Assembly: GCA_030544235.1 (NCBI GenBank)
Contig: CM060474.1
Coordinates: 5,939,898-6,003,897, forward strand
From: Lepturacanthus savala
Lineage: Eukaryota; Chordata; Actinopteri; Scombriformes; Trichiuridae
Direction: 5' to 3'
DNA length: 64,000 bases
This document shows positions 13,061 through 23,870 of the stretch, piece after piece. Both the position numbers and the translations under genes were made by a program. Below the pieces are notes generated by a model, which saw only the letters and a program-made list of their open reading frames with translations, made no database searches and was not told where the DNA came from. Position 1 is the stretch's first letter. The number at the start of each line of letters is the position of its first letter.

Positions 13061-13644
13061 ATTGGTTTCCATAATCAACATGAATGTCTGTTGTGAAAGT
13101 CCCTGAATTTGCATTTGATATAACAACAACACAGCAGCTTGTGCAGACTGACACAAACAGAAATGTTTTATTTAAAACAAAAAAAGCCAGATACATGAAC
13201 TTCACAGCAGACTTAGTGAAACAGTGTTTTTGGCTCTTTGTGTCTTTGTTCGTTTCTTTGATTCTCGTATTCTTATTTTTTTCCTTTGTCTCTTATGCTC
13301 GCTCTTTCATGTCTCTTGCTTTCTGTCTGTCTTCATCAGTTAACATTGTTCACCCCCACCTCTTTCCTTCTCTCTTTACTGCCTGAAACCTTTACATTTT
13401 CTCCTGCTCCATGGTGTTTGCTGTTTGTCATGTATCGTGTGTCATACTGTGAAAACGAGATCATCTCCTTCTGCTCAGCTTCACTTGAAGCCGTTTTGAC
13501 TTCTATCGTGTTCAAGTCGGTTTACAACTAGATCGTTTTTATCTGTAAAAGGAAAATTTGTTGGTTGTTCTGATTGGTCAGATCAGGAAGCTTCTTCCCA
13601 GCTCTGCTAAACTAAAATAACAGGGTTTGACGTTTCGTTTCTCC
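13061..13644. other. Unassigned intron
   Basis: Pyrimidine-rich stretch (13200-13400) with open frames rich in Leu/Ser/Phe, which reflects TTT/CTT composition. No exon evidence. Confidence 0.5.
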
Positions 13645-13981
13645 TCATCTCATCTTCTATACCCGCTTATTCCTCATTAGGGTCGCAGGGGAGCCAATCC
13701 CAGCGCATTACAGGTGAGAGGCAGGGATACACACCAGATGGTCGCCAGCCAATCATGGGGCACATACACCATTCACTCACACATTCACACCTACGGGCAA
13801 TTTAGAGTCTCCAATTAACCTCAGCATGTTTTTGGACTGTGGGAGGAAGCCGGAGTACCTGGTGAAAATCCACACAGACACGGGGAGAACATGCAAACTC
13901 CACACAGAAAGGTCCCAGACCCAGGACCAAGGAGGTCTTGAACCTCCGACCTTCTTGCTGTGAGGCAACAGTGCTAAACCC
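13645..13981 (-). mobile_element. Family V SINE (V-SINE/DANA-like), copy 1
   Basis: Antisense copy. It reads the 3' tail first (TACCCGCTTATTCCTCATTA), then the central GCAATTTAGAGTCTCCAATT and CATGTTTTTGGACTGTGGGA blocks, the AACATGCAAACTCCACACAG block, and part of the tRNA-like head (TTCTTGCTGTGAGGCAACAG). The head is truncated after CAGTGCTAAACCC and no target duplication is obvious. The V-SINE superfamily assignment rests on the conserved central domain and is an inference. Confidence 0.9.
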
Positions 13982-14157
13982 TCCTTTAGTCTTAATTTTT
14001 AGCTTCTCAAATTCATAAGTAAAAATGATATGATATGATATGAACATTGTGAACAACTAAGGCTACAGGCTACAAGGCTAATGAATTTTAATAAAACTCC
14101 ATATCCAAATACACATGACAAATTAGTACCCAGATTTAATTTTTATTATTATTATTA

Positions 14158-14960
14158 TTTTTAAATGTAGGAATAGCGTCAAAAATAAAGACCTGATCGA
14201 AAATGAAGGTAGGTGCCACCTTGGCCTATTTAGTTAAACAGACAATTTTGTAGGCTATAATATAACAGGGTTTTACTTTTCTTTTCTCTTTTACTCTTCA
14301 ATATCAGCTTCTCATTCATCTGTTCATCTTCAGGTAGAAATATAATATGAACAACATAAACACAAATACTCCTCAGAAGTCAGTTTAGCAACCAAGGCTA
14401 CACATCTTTTAATGACTATTTGACTTGCAAGAAGGCAACTTGCAAGAAGGAGAAGGTTTACACTAGGAATTTTCCATATTTGCATATTGTGGCCATATGG
14501 CGACAAATCTATTTTAGCATATTGGAAAAAAAAACAACTTATAACATCAAAACTGAATTAAATGTAAAATAAATAAATAGATAAAATAGAGTTCATTTAT
14601 TTATTTAGTGATTTTTTTCTAAATCCTGAATAAAAGACAATCTGGTTGTGAAACAATGACGTTCAAATTGGTAAATGTTCATGATGAAAAGGGACAGGTA
14701 AACAGGATATCCTGGTCATGTGAAATTGTATATCCTTCAAAAATAAAAGCGCCTTTTCAGCTGAAGTAAGTAATAGATAAGATTACTTATCTAAAATACT
14801 TATCTTATTAAGATAAAAATCCATATGTCAACACTAAATTCCTATAGAGTACTTGGATGTGTCTATTTTTTTTAAATGTAAGAATAGCGTCGAAAATGAA
14901 GGTAGGAGCCACCATGGCCCATTTAGTTAAACAGACAATTTTGTAGACTATAATGCTATA
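14158..14960. repeat. Direct repeat pair of unknown origin
   Basis: A stretch at 14158-14270 (AATAGCGTCAAAAAT, GGTAGGTGCCACCTTGGCC, TTTAGTTAAACAGACAATTT) recurs at 14868-14960 (AATAGCGTCGAAAAT, GGTAGGAGCCACCATGGCC). The two lie about 700 bp apart and flank a reversed family P fragment. Either a tandem duplication or two copies of an unidentified repeat would explain this. Confidence 0.65.
14453..14775 (-). mobile_element. Family P TTAA MITE, copy 3, truncated
   Basis: Reverse orientation: ACACTAGGAATTTTCCATAT, the palindrome region GGCCATATGGCGACAAAT, CCTGAATAAAAGACAA, ACAGGATATCCTGG and AATAAAAGCGCCTTTTCA. Both outer ends are missing. Confidence 0.82.
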
Positions 14961-16177
14961 GTGTAAGAATATCTGTAAAAATGTTCAATAATTACAATCT
15001 AGTGATGCTACGGCAGATCAGGGGCACCGCTGTTCCTCCACGGATCGGGCATGCTGGATCATAAAAATGGATTAATAGCGTGTGAGCTGCGTGGGTGAGT
15101 GAAATAATACTTCAATCTTTTTTTGAGTTTATTAAATACCTGCAGGGATCCCCTGCAGCAGGAATGATAAGTGCGTCAACCACATTAGAGCCTCGGTGAC
15201 AGGACCTGTCTGTTACAGTCACCGTCCAGGTTCTTATGGAGTAAAGCTGCCATACTCTGATAAATCTGTGCTCCGTAAGAGTTATACCCCCTGGTGTTTT
15301 CACCAGATGCACTGCAGTGCATTTCAAAAGCAGCTTGGCTCTCCGCTAAAGATCCACTGTATACGAGTCTATATATCAGATGAAGACAGATGTACGTGTC
15401 AGTCAGAATAGAGAAGATCAGACCGGAAGTCAGATCGAGGGAAACAAAAAGGACGTTTGTTAATTTTCAACCAGAAGTCAACAGGTCAGATGCAACCACA
15501 CATCCTTTCAGGGAAAGGAATCAAGGAAGTATGAAGAAGTCACCAGCAAGTCAAGCTGGACTGAGTAGGAAAGAACAAAAAAAGTCACCTTTTATTCTGT
15601 TTATACATCTGCAGTTGTTCACCAATTTTTGATCAGGCAAATTATGCGTGATCTTGTGGTCTCTCAAACCCAGCTCATCACAGCGCTAACAAGTCTTCCA
15701 CAGCAGAAAGACTCCCCAGGGAAAGGCTTAGTGAAGCTGCATCGCTGTCGGACCAGAGCCGATTTATGTCCGGTGGGAAATGGGGTTAAGGTGCCGTTCG
15801 GCTTATTTCTGGTGTTTCAGCATCATTGGGGGCAGGGTCTGGTCAAGAGGTAACAGAATGCTTCTGGTGGATGTCAGAAGAATAACACTGACAGAGACTG
15901 CATATGAAACATTAGCATCACCATACCGGTAGCTGCTACTAGTTAGCATCACTGGCTACTAACCAGTAGCTTCTACTCCAACACCACAGTGGTAGCTTCT
16001 ACATAGGAAGTTAGCCAGTAAAAAGAAAAATTCTAACATACTACAGCAGCCATCTTGGCCATTCTTGGAACCCAGATGTTTAAAAGAGGAACTCCAGCAC
16101 CACTGGGAAACGTTCTTCTGGTGTAGAGTCACAGGTCAAGTTTGACAGAACTTGCATAATTGGTTAATCTCTAAAAT
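14961..16177. other. Unassigned intron
   Basis: Slightly GC-richer in 15010-15900, with several open frames of 60-80 codons. None shows family motifs or splice-site bounding. A short imperfect repeat of GTAGCTxCTACTxxTTAGCAT words lies near 15930-16015. Confidence 0.5.
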
Positions 16178-17365
16178 AGAGAATATCACACCTTTTGATA
16201 TGAATCAAATCCTAATATACAAGAAGAACATCACTAAAGAAATGTGATATGATCAATATTATCATGATTATGGGAAAATATCATATTCATGCATGTTAAT
16301 GAAAACAATTAAAGACCTTCAATAGCATGTTCTAAAAACACAATTAAAATATTGTATCCCTCTCTATTACTCTTAGCTGAAAAACATGGAGCAATACAAA
16401 AACTTTGCAACAACATTTTTCATAATTTTAAGAATTTCTAATACTTAACTGAATGAAGTGAAGTCAATGTCTGATGTTGAAATGTGAATGATATGGTGAG
16501 AAGGATAGTCTCATTGCAAAAGAAAAAAGAAGATTATTATTTATTTAATTTATTTTATTATCATTTTATTTCCTAAGGTCAGTCAGTCATTTTCTATACC
16601 TGCTTATTCCTCATTAGGGTCACAGGGGTCTGCTGGAGCCTATCCCAGCGCGTTACGGCGAGAGGCAGGGATACACCCCAGATGGTCGTCAGTCAATCGT
16701 GGGGCACACACACCATTCACTCACACACTCACACCTACGGGCAATTTAGAGTCTCCAATTAACTTGAGCATGTTTTTGGACTGTGGGAGGAAGGCGGAGT
16801 ACCTGGTGAAAACCCACACAGACACAGGGAGAACATGCAAACTCCACACAGAAAGGTCCCAGACCCAGGACCAAGGAGGTCTTGAACCTGCGACCTTCTT
16901 GCTGTGAGGCAACAGTGCTAACCCCTGCGCCACCGTGTCGCCCTATTTCCTAAGGTGTCATATATAAATAAATGCATATCATATATTTATATCCATTTAT
17001 TTAGTGAGATGATAGTCTTGATGTTTATTCTTCCTTTGCTTTGCTCAAGTTTATGTTTATGTACAAACACAAAGTGGAGATTCTTACATGAATTTGTAAT
17101 TATTGTATTGTTCAATAAAGTTTAGGGGAAAAAATGAAAAGTTCTTCTACTGCAGTTACTGACCTCCCGGTGACTTCTGGGATACATAGTGTGTATTACT
17201 TGCATACTGCTAAATATGACCTGATGTAGTAAACCATCCGGGTATTGTTCAGTATTAGTTGATAGCGACGGGCGTCGTCAGACGTCTACATAGTGCATTT
17301 ATCATTTCAGCCGACTACATAGGTGGAAGTATGCGGTTTCTGATGCGGCCTGAATGGTGAGGGGG
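16178..17365 (+). repeat. Dispersed duplication, member A
   Basis: Homologous in direct orientation to 23205-23870. Shared words include GAGAATATCACACCTTTTGA, TATGATCAATATTATCA, GTCTCATTGCAAAAGA, TTGCTCAAGTTTAT, CTTCTACTGCAGTTA, GACTTCTGGGATA-type, GATGTAGTAAACCATCC and CTACATAGGTGG-type. Member A carries a SINE insertion (16580-16943) where member B has a long AT tract. The pair brackets the trhde exon. It may be an unnamed repeat family or a local segmental duplication. Confidence 0.75.
16580..16943 (-). mobile_element. Family V SINE, full-length copy 2 with TSD
   Basis: A 364-bp antisense element bounded by identical 13-bp direct repeats TATTTCCTAAGGT at 16567-16579 and 16944-16956. It runs from the TCAGTCAGTCATTTTCTATA tail to the tRNA-like head complement (TAACCCCTGCGCCACCGTGT). 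This is the best-preserved SINE of the window and defines the family boundaries. The target duplication indicates insertion by reverse transcription. Confidence 0.96.
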
Positions 17366-17774
17366 AGGGCCTCCTTGTGCCGTGAATCAGTGATTCACAT
17401 AAGAGGTATCATCTTGTCTAAATGTCACCACTCACGATCCCTGTGGAGAATCAACCTTTATAATTCAACATTAACATAGAGCAGCCTAACAGCTGGAACC
17501 GTGATGCTGGAGGTGACGGGAGGAGAGAGCTGTCGCTAACGAAATGCTAATAACTGAGCTCTAATAGACAGCCTGCTGAATCTCTCATAATTAGATGCTG
17601 CAAAGTTTTTAAATGTGCATCCAGATGCATACAGAGATAAACAACCAGCAGCAACAGTGAAGGTCAGGAGTTCAGAAGAAAACTGGAAAATGTTCAGAAT
17701 GATACAGAATTATTATTTTTTACAGTTCCAGGCAAAGTTAATTAGCTGCTCTTTGTTTGCTAATGTACATTATT
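17366..17774. other. Unassigned intron
   Basis: Includes ordinary single-copy-like sequence with several ATTA/TAAT words (17450-17600). No exon or repeat family is recognised. Confidence 0.5.
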
Positions 17775-18046
17775 TTAACCCTCTGTTGCATGAAATATAA
17801 CTTAGACATTGGTAAAAAAAAAATGTTTGGAATGTTTTGAATGTCCATGAGAAAACAGGATATGCTGGTCATGTTACCTCATAAATTGTATGTCCTTCAA
17901 AATAAAATAATGAAAAAAAATCATGCTGAGCTGTAAAAACTAGTAGATTTTAAATTTTAGATTTTGTAGATTTTATATTACATTTTTTTTAGAAAAACTA
18001 AGAAGTAATAGTTGCCATATGGCAACATTATGCAATAGAGGGTTAA
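17775..18046 (-). mobile_element. Family P TTAA MITE, copy 4, short form
   Basis: Starts TTAACCCTCTGTTGCATGAA and ends ATGCAATAGAGGGTTAA, so both TTAA duplications and both 13-bp inverted ends are present. Only about 272 bp long: the middle, with the GGAAAATTCC and CATATGGCAAC segments, is deleted. The subterminal GTTGCCATATGGCAAC palindrome near the right end is intact. Confidence 0.92.
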
Positions 18047-18077
18047 TATATCAAACTAAGAAGAAGATGACTCCCAA

Positions 18078-18571
18078 TTAACTCTCGATTGCATAGTGTT
18101 TTTATATGGCAACAATTACTTTATCTTCATTTTTCTAAAAAGCTGTAATGTAAAATGTATGATTTTACAGTTAGGCATGAAAAGGGGCTTTTATTTTGAA
18201 AGGACATACAATCTATGAGGTCACATGACCAGGATATCCGGGATATTCAGAATTTTGGAAAAATTTCACCAAATAAAAAATTGCACTCACTGTCTAGGGT
18301 AGATCAACTTTATTTATTTCATTCATTATTATTAGTATTATTATTTTTAGATTGAATTCACTTTTGATGCATTTTTTTCTGATATGGTAAAATATATTGT
18401 TGTCATATAGCAACAATATGCAAATATGGTAAATTCCTAGTGTATACAACCTAATGGAGTCCCATTGACTTACATAGTATGAAACTGTCCTGAATGGTCA
18501 TTTTAAGTAATACAAACATTCAAATATGTTTTTGTAATATCTAAGTAATATCTCATGCAATATGGGGTGAA
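18078..18571 (+). mobile_element. Family P TTAA MITE, copy 5
   Basis: Begins at TTAACTCTCGATTGCATAGT and ends in CATGCAATATGGGGTGAA, a mutated AATAGAGGGTTAA end. Internal blocks are all present, in order: GTTAGGCATGAAAAGGGGC, AGGTCACATGACCAGGATAT, AATTTTGGAAAAATTTCACC, GGTAAATTCCTAGTGTATAC and ACCTAATGGAGTCCCATTGA. Confidence 0.9.
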
Positions 18572-19226
18572 CAGCACAGCTGCAACTATATATTGGCACA
18601 TTCAATCATCCTGATTTTTCATATAGTCATTTTTCTGTATTGTGGTCTATTCTGTACGTTATAACAGCTGCTTCCTCTGCTTCATATCAACTGGTTTCAC
18701 TGTCCTCGCTGCCATGGAACAAATGAGACTGAAGACCAAATGTCGTGTTTATTACTTCTGCAATATTTTTCCAATGTTCACCTTAAATTCTCCCTTTGGA
18801 AATGTTGTTTGTCCCACTGATGGCGAGTGGCAGCATCAGTCATCCAGTCAGTCTGAACATTGAACTCATATGTGATAATGTGATTTCATATAATGTTTGT
18901 GACTTGCCAAGTCCCATTTGAAAAGAGCGACATTATCTTGAGACATACTATTAAATAAAGGTTACATGTCCTTTTCAGAGTATGATCTCTTTCAAACGAT
19001 GGACCTGATTTCCTTTGAATGTGCTGCTGAAATACAGATGGTTCTCAGAAGATGGTTTTTAATGACATTGGATACTCCCTGAACTTTAATGTAGCTCAAA
19101 GTGTCCATAGTTGTTACTATCAATAGGATTTACCTTGACTGTTGCATCATATTAAGGCATTTTTGAAATCACTCATTTCATATTTAACACATTTTCTTTC
19201 TCTTTTAAGTTTGTGCTCTGCTCCAC
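18572..19226. other. Unassigned intron between family P copies
   Basis: No recognised repeat. A plus-strand open frame near 18642-18863 has no family motif. Confidence 0.5.
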
Positions 19227-19602
19227 AATCTATTAGATAGTGTTGCCCATGGAAACATTTACTTTATCTTCATTTTTGTAAAAAGCTGTCATATAAAATC
19301 TATGTTTTTACAGTTAGGCATGAAAAGGAGGCTTTTATTTTTGAAGAACATACAATTTATGAGGTCACATGACCAGGATATCCTGCCTGCCATGTGAGCA
19401 TCACTGTCTCATTACTTAAGGTTGTCTTTTATTCAGAATTTTGGAAAATGTTCACCAAATTAAAAAAAAAAAAATCTCACTGGTTACAACTTTTTCTTAC
19501 ATATTTTTTAATATGTCTATTATTTACACCATTTTAAGTAATAAAAACATTAAAAACATTTTTTACCATTTCTAAGTAATATTATATGCAATAGAGGGTT
19601 AA
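19227..19602 (+). mobile_element. Family P TTAA MITE, copy 6
   Basis: The left end is degenerate (TCTATTAGATAGTGTTGCCC). The right end is intact, ATGCAATAGAGGGTTAA. An internal deletion joins the CACCAAATTAAAA block to GTTACAACTTTTTCTTAC. The following 80 bp (19603-19680) match the flank downstream of copy 1. Confidence 0.88.
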
Positions 19603-19689
19603 GAAATATTAGATTTTGGATACAGGATTTGGTCTTTGGTTTATTGAGGAGAAGAAAAAAGTACAATATGTACCTTGAGCTCAACTATG

Positions 19690-19815
19690 TATTACTATCG
19701 ACTTTTTCTTATATTTCTTAAATATGTCAACAATTAGACCATTTAAGTAACAAAACATTCCAGACATGTTCTACCATGTCTAGATAATACTTATGCAATT
19801 ACATGCAGCGTTAAC
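19690..19815 (+). mobile_element. Family P tail fragment beside the trhde exon
   Basis: Contains only the right-hand part of the family: GACTTTTTCTTATATTTCTT, AAATATGTCAACAATTAG, ACCATTTAAGTAACAAAACA and CCATGTCTAGATAATACTTA then TGCAATTACATG. The terminal AGAGGGTTAA is decayed. It ends about 45-60 bp from the trhde 5' splice donor, so it lies just inside the intron. Confidence 0.75.
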
Positions 19816-19860
19816 CTTTGAGATCCTGACCACAACATTGTGGTTGTGAGACATGTTCCT

Positions 19861-19862
19861 AC
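19861..19862 (-). other. trhde 5' splice donor (GT)
   Basis: Minus-strand sequence CACCAG|GTAGGAACATG. The last exon codon is CAG (Gln of HEICHQ), so the intron is phase 0. The GTAGGA hexamer is a good donor. Confidence 0.9.
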
Positions 19863-20017
19863 CTGGTGGCAGATCTCGTGGACGACCACCATGGTCAGCT
19901 CCATCTGATAGGATGACGATGACACCTCAGCGTCCAATAGGATCTTCTGCTCCACAAAGACGTTCAGCCCCCAGTTCTCCATGGCGGCGTACGGGTGTTT
20001 CGGCACCGCCAACAAGT
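19863..20017 (-). CDS. trhde: Thyrotropin-releasing hormone-degrading ectoenzyme, catalytic exon
   Basis: This 155-bp internal exon encodes 51 complete residues after a split Asp codon (G|AC) of pyroglutamyl-peptidase II, a type II membrane M1 (gluzincin) metallopeptidase. The enzyme cleaves the pGlu-His bond of extracellular TRH. It reads LLAVPKHPYAAMENWG at residues 1-16; AAMENWG is the exopeptidase motif that binds the substrate N-terminus. A segment with VEQKILLDAEVSSSSYQ follows, and the exon ends in VVVHEICHQ. His46 and His50 are two zinc ligands and Glu47 is the general base; the third ligand would come from the next exon. The Cys in HEICHQ, where most M1 enzymes have HELAHQ, together with PKHPYAAMENWG, is characteristic of TRHDE. 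The acceptor (TTATCAG, T-rich tract) and donor (GTAGGA) fit, and the frame is open. Teleosts may carry two trhde paralogues; which one this is cannot be decided here. The frame has no stop, and no other exon was found in the window. Confidence 0.96.
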
Positions 20018-20019
20018 CT
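20018..20019 (-). other. trhde 3' splice acceptor (AG)
   Basis: On the minus strand a T-rich run (TTGTTTTGTTTCGTTATCAG) precedes the exon. It opens with AC TTG TTG, giving phase 1. A CTGAAC sequence about 45 bp upstream could serve as branch point; that part is inference. Confidence 0.88.
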
Positions 20020-21089
20020 GATAACGAAACAAAACAAGCCGTTGTGGCCTTTTCAATTGGTTCAGCCATTAATAAACTCACAGTCAGCCTCATCCATTTA
20101 AATAAAAGGCGACAAGGCTACTGTATTAGACTGACTCCTGGAATCAGATCACTTCCCATTGAGGGTTAAAATTAAACTCATGAGTCATTTTAACAACCTG
20201 CCAAAGAATCCTTTTATCTAACGCATGGTGGATATATGGAGTTCTATAACTCTACATATGACAGAGAGAAGCAGACTGACCGAGATGAGGGAGAAAGCAA
20301 GTGAGTCAGGACAAAGGGTAAAGAGAAAGAATTTATTTTGAGGTAGTGAAGAAGGAATTTACCTTCGGTAAAGAAGATTTATTAGAGAGGAGGAGAAATA
20401 ATTAAAAGTCAAACTTCAGAGAAAGTTTTCTGGGCAATGAGTCAAGTCAAAACGAAGGTCACCCACTGAACGTTGAGTAAAAGTTGGAAGGCTTGTGAAG
20501 CTTCATGAATTTGAGTAGTGAAAGCTGGGGTAGATTGTGCTGCATAAAAAAATAAATAAATAATAAACAGCAGAATTAGGCTGCATTTAAACAAGGATCA
20601 TGCCGTGTGGCGCAGACAGCGGGAGACGTCCGGTGGCATGGGGGGTTTCAAAGAGCCGTCTGATCCTGTGTGAATGCAGCCGTGTACAACTTTCTTTCAG
20701 AGGTTTCATTTCTTACCCATTTAGGAACCGATTAAAGTAAACAAAAAATAGTTTAAACTGGAACCATGTCCTGGTTTTACTTCATATGGTTGTGTATGAC
20801 ATCAGACATCATCACAGCAACACCCATTGTTCCGTCGTTGACAATTTGCAGACTCAAACCTCAGGATTTGTTTGTTTTGTATTGTGTTATAATTACATTT
20901 ATGTCATTGAGACAAACAACTGTGAAGATATTGTTTATGGTTCTGTGTTTTATAAGTTATTATTTCCTTTATGCTTACTATATGATACAAAGAACGAGGC
21001 ACCTAATGACTTCCTGCTTTAATAATCTCACTGTCACCATCAATGACTGGGAGCATAAATATGTTCCCCGGGTCCTATGTTCCCTACTT
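20020..21089. other. Unassigned trhde intron upstream of exon
   Basis: No recognised repeat in 20020-20600. A CpG-richer patch lies near 20600-20650. The 139-codon plus-strand open frame at 20766-21185 has Tyr/Leu/Ile-rich composition and runs into the telomere-like array; I do not regard it as a gene. Confidence 0.55.
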
Positions 21090-21205
21090 TGTTCTGTAAC
21101 CTTACCCCATAACCCTGTAACCCTACCCCCTAAACCCTACCATAAACCCCTAAACCCTACCATTACCCCTTACACCCTAACATAACCCTACCCCCAAACT
21201 CTATG
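21090..21205. repeat. Degenerate CCCTAA-like array, part 1
   Basis: Words CCTTACCCCATAACCCTG, TAACCCTACCCCCTAAACCC and CCTAACATAACCCTACC recur irregularly. It resembles decayed telomere-type CCCTAA repeats, with units of 6-8 bp, and is preceded by GTCCTATGTTCCC. Confidence 0.75.
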
Positions 21206-21597
21206 ATAATCCCTTGAACACCATTGAACACATTGGTTCAATGGTGTTCAATCTGCAATGAGATGATTGCACTCATCAAAAGTGAAAACGTGAAGCGGCA
21301 CTATGAAACAAAGGATGGGCACTTCGAACAGAACTAAGAACCAGAAAAACAAATCAAACCTAAAATAAATAAATCTCACACGTTTTGTGCCAAAGTTTAA
21401 AGAACTGGTGACACAGAAGAATTGTAGCTTCTCACACTGACTCGGACAAAACCCATCCTTTGTTTATAGTTCAAATGTTCCATTGTGGATTTATTACTTT
21501 TTTTGTTTGGATTCCGAATTTTGGATACACCGCAACTGTTTCAGACCCTGGTAACACTGGGAATTTGGTGAGTGGACCTTTTCAGTTTTTAGTTGAA
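21206..21597. other. Spacer between CCCTAA-like arrays
   Basis: Contains a local inverted pair, CATTGAACACATTGGTTC against CAATGGTGTTCAATC, near 21220-21252. No gene. Confidence 0.5.
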
Positions 21598-21906
21598 AAC
21601 CCCTTACACTACCCCCTAAACCCTACCTTAACCCCTTTTTTAACTCTAACCCTAACCCCTAAACCCCATCATAACCGCTAACCCTATACTACTTCTAAAC
21701 GTTACTTTAACCCACCCTACTACACCCTACACCCTTTAACCCTACTCCATAAACCCTATCTTAACCCATAATCCTACCCCCACCCCCTATCCTAATCCCT
21801 ATACCTACCTCCTAAATGCTACCTTAACCCCTACCCTACCTAATTTAACACCTAATGCTATCTTAATCTCTAACCCTACCCCCTAACCCCTAATCCCTAA
21901 CTCTAA
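21598..21906. repeat. Degenerate CCCTAA-like array, part 2
   Basis: Over 300 bp of imperfect CCCTAA/CCCCTAAACC units, e.g. TAACTCTAACCCTAACCCC and CCCTACCCCCTAACCCC. It is too irregular to be a functional telomere. A similar array in the opposite orientation occurs at 42295-42850. Confidence 0.85.
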
Positions 21907-22829
21907 CGAAGTGGGGGACATGGAGATGACCCATGTGAGACCAAGTATGGAGGGATTTATTTTACAAAGTTAAATGTTTGGTTTTATATTTATATAATTA
22001 GACGTATTCATTTTTATAATTAATAATTATTATGTCAGTTTTTGGTATAAGGGAACAGACATCCCTGCAGTAAATGAGCTTCTTCAGAGTAGCTCAGAGG
22101 GTCTATGTAAAGGGACCAGAATGTAGAGGACGAACATGAACGTTGGTTGAGCTGTGAAGAGAAAGGTGGAAGGTAAAACAGCAGGAGCAGGAAATGGGTT
22201 TAGTGGGTGAAGAAACCTGATTAAAGAAAAGAAGAGAAGAAAGGGAGGAGGTGAGAAGGTGACAATTAGGATTTTCACTGAAGGAAACTTAATTTCAAAA
22301 GTCCTTTCATTACTGTAACATGCATTTTAAAAAGTGTTCAGGTCCTCATTTAAATTTGAGAGATCACATGCACAACAATTATTCACAATCCAACATTAAC
22401 AAACAGAAATAAGAAAATTATGTTCTCAATACTCTCAATGGGCTATTTTTAAGAACAGAAAAGAGACAGAGTTAATAAATATGTACTATATTTCTGGAAA
22501 ATTAAAGCTGAAACATTAAAACTCCAGGAAATGTCGAAAGGTTAATGTTAGATATCTAAAATTTATAGCTATATAAATCTACTGAACACACTCTTACTCC
22601 CCAGAGGATGAACCTTTGACTGTAATGACACTATGACATTTTCTGACATTTCTCCCCAAACTCAAGACAAACTTTGAGAATTTCATTCTCTATAGCTCTA
22701 TAAAGTGTTAGTATGTTGTTTCTCCACGAGACAAGATTTTTTTTTTTTTTTAGATATAAGATATGAGCAGGGAGTGAATGGATCAAGTATAATGAGCTTA
22801 ACAAGATGGAATTAGTAATATTCTCTATT
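21907..22829. other. Unassigned intron
   Basis: AT-rich; purine-rich near 22120-22265; a T run near 22738-22752. No exon or repeat family is recognised. Confidence 0.5.
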
Positions 22830-23029
22830 CAGGCAGGAGACAGGGATACACCCTAGACAGTTTACCAGCCTATCATGGGACACACACCTCATTCACTCAC
22901 ACCTATGGCCACCTTAAAGTCTCCAATTAAGCTTAGTATGTCTTTAGACTGTGAAACAAAGCTGGAGAAGTCCAACAGAGACACAGGGAGTGTCAGTGTT
23001 GGACTTCAGCACAGAAAGGTCCCATTGCG
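22830..23029 (-). mobile_element. Family V SINE fragment, degenerate
   Basis: Antisense pieces: GGGATACACCCTAGACAG, ACACCTCATTCACTCACACC, AAAGTCTCCAATTAAGCTTA and GCACAGAAAGGTCCCA. Diverged by substitutions and small indels; both ends missing. Confidence 0.8.
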
Positions 23030-23204
23030 TTCTATACACAGTTGCTGTAGTTTCAGTGGGTAGAGATGGAAAAAAGAGACGAGAATTAGATGTAGATGCT
23101 GGTGGTCGGTATTAGAAGTATTAGAAAAAAACAAAACCATTAGCCCTTTACTATTAGTAGAATAGATAAATAAAAAGTAATCAAAAATAGACAATTACCT
23201 CAAA

Positions 23205-23870
<666 letters not shown>

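Noticed and set aside
13777..14056. Small proteins with WDLSVWSLHVLPVSVW wording (also near 16.7, 35.5, 30.3 and 54.4 kb)
   Set aside because: Chance frames through the central domain of the SINE family; the same peptide recurs at each SINE copy.
19791..20093. A 100-codon minus-strand open frame as a complete small gene
   Set aside because: Its first residues lie upstream of the acceptor and its last ones downstream of the donor, so only 19863-20017 is coding.
19853..20169. Two plus-strand open frames opposite the trhde exon
   Set aside because: They mirror the conserved minus-strand exon; no homology, and the minus-strand reading has the motifs and splice sites.
20766..21185. 139-codon hydrophobic open frame as a membrane protein gene
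   Set aside because: Rich in Leu/Tyr/Ile from AT-rich DNA, and it ends inside the CCCTAA-like array; no domain or splice signals.
21598..21906. A true internal telomere or chromosome-end relic
   Set aside because: Units are too irregular, and a similar inverted array with related flanks at 42.3 kb points to an interspersed repeat.
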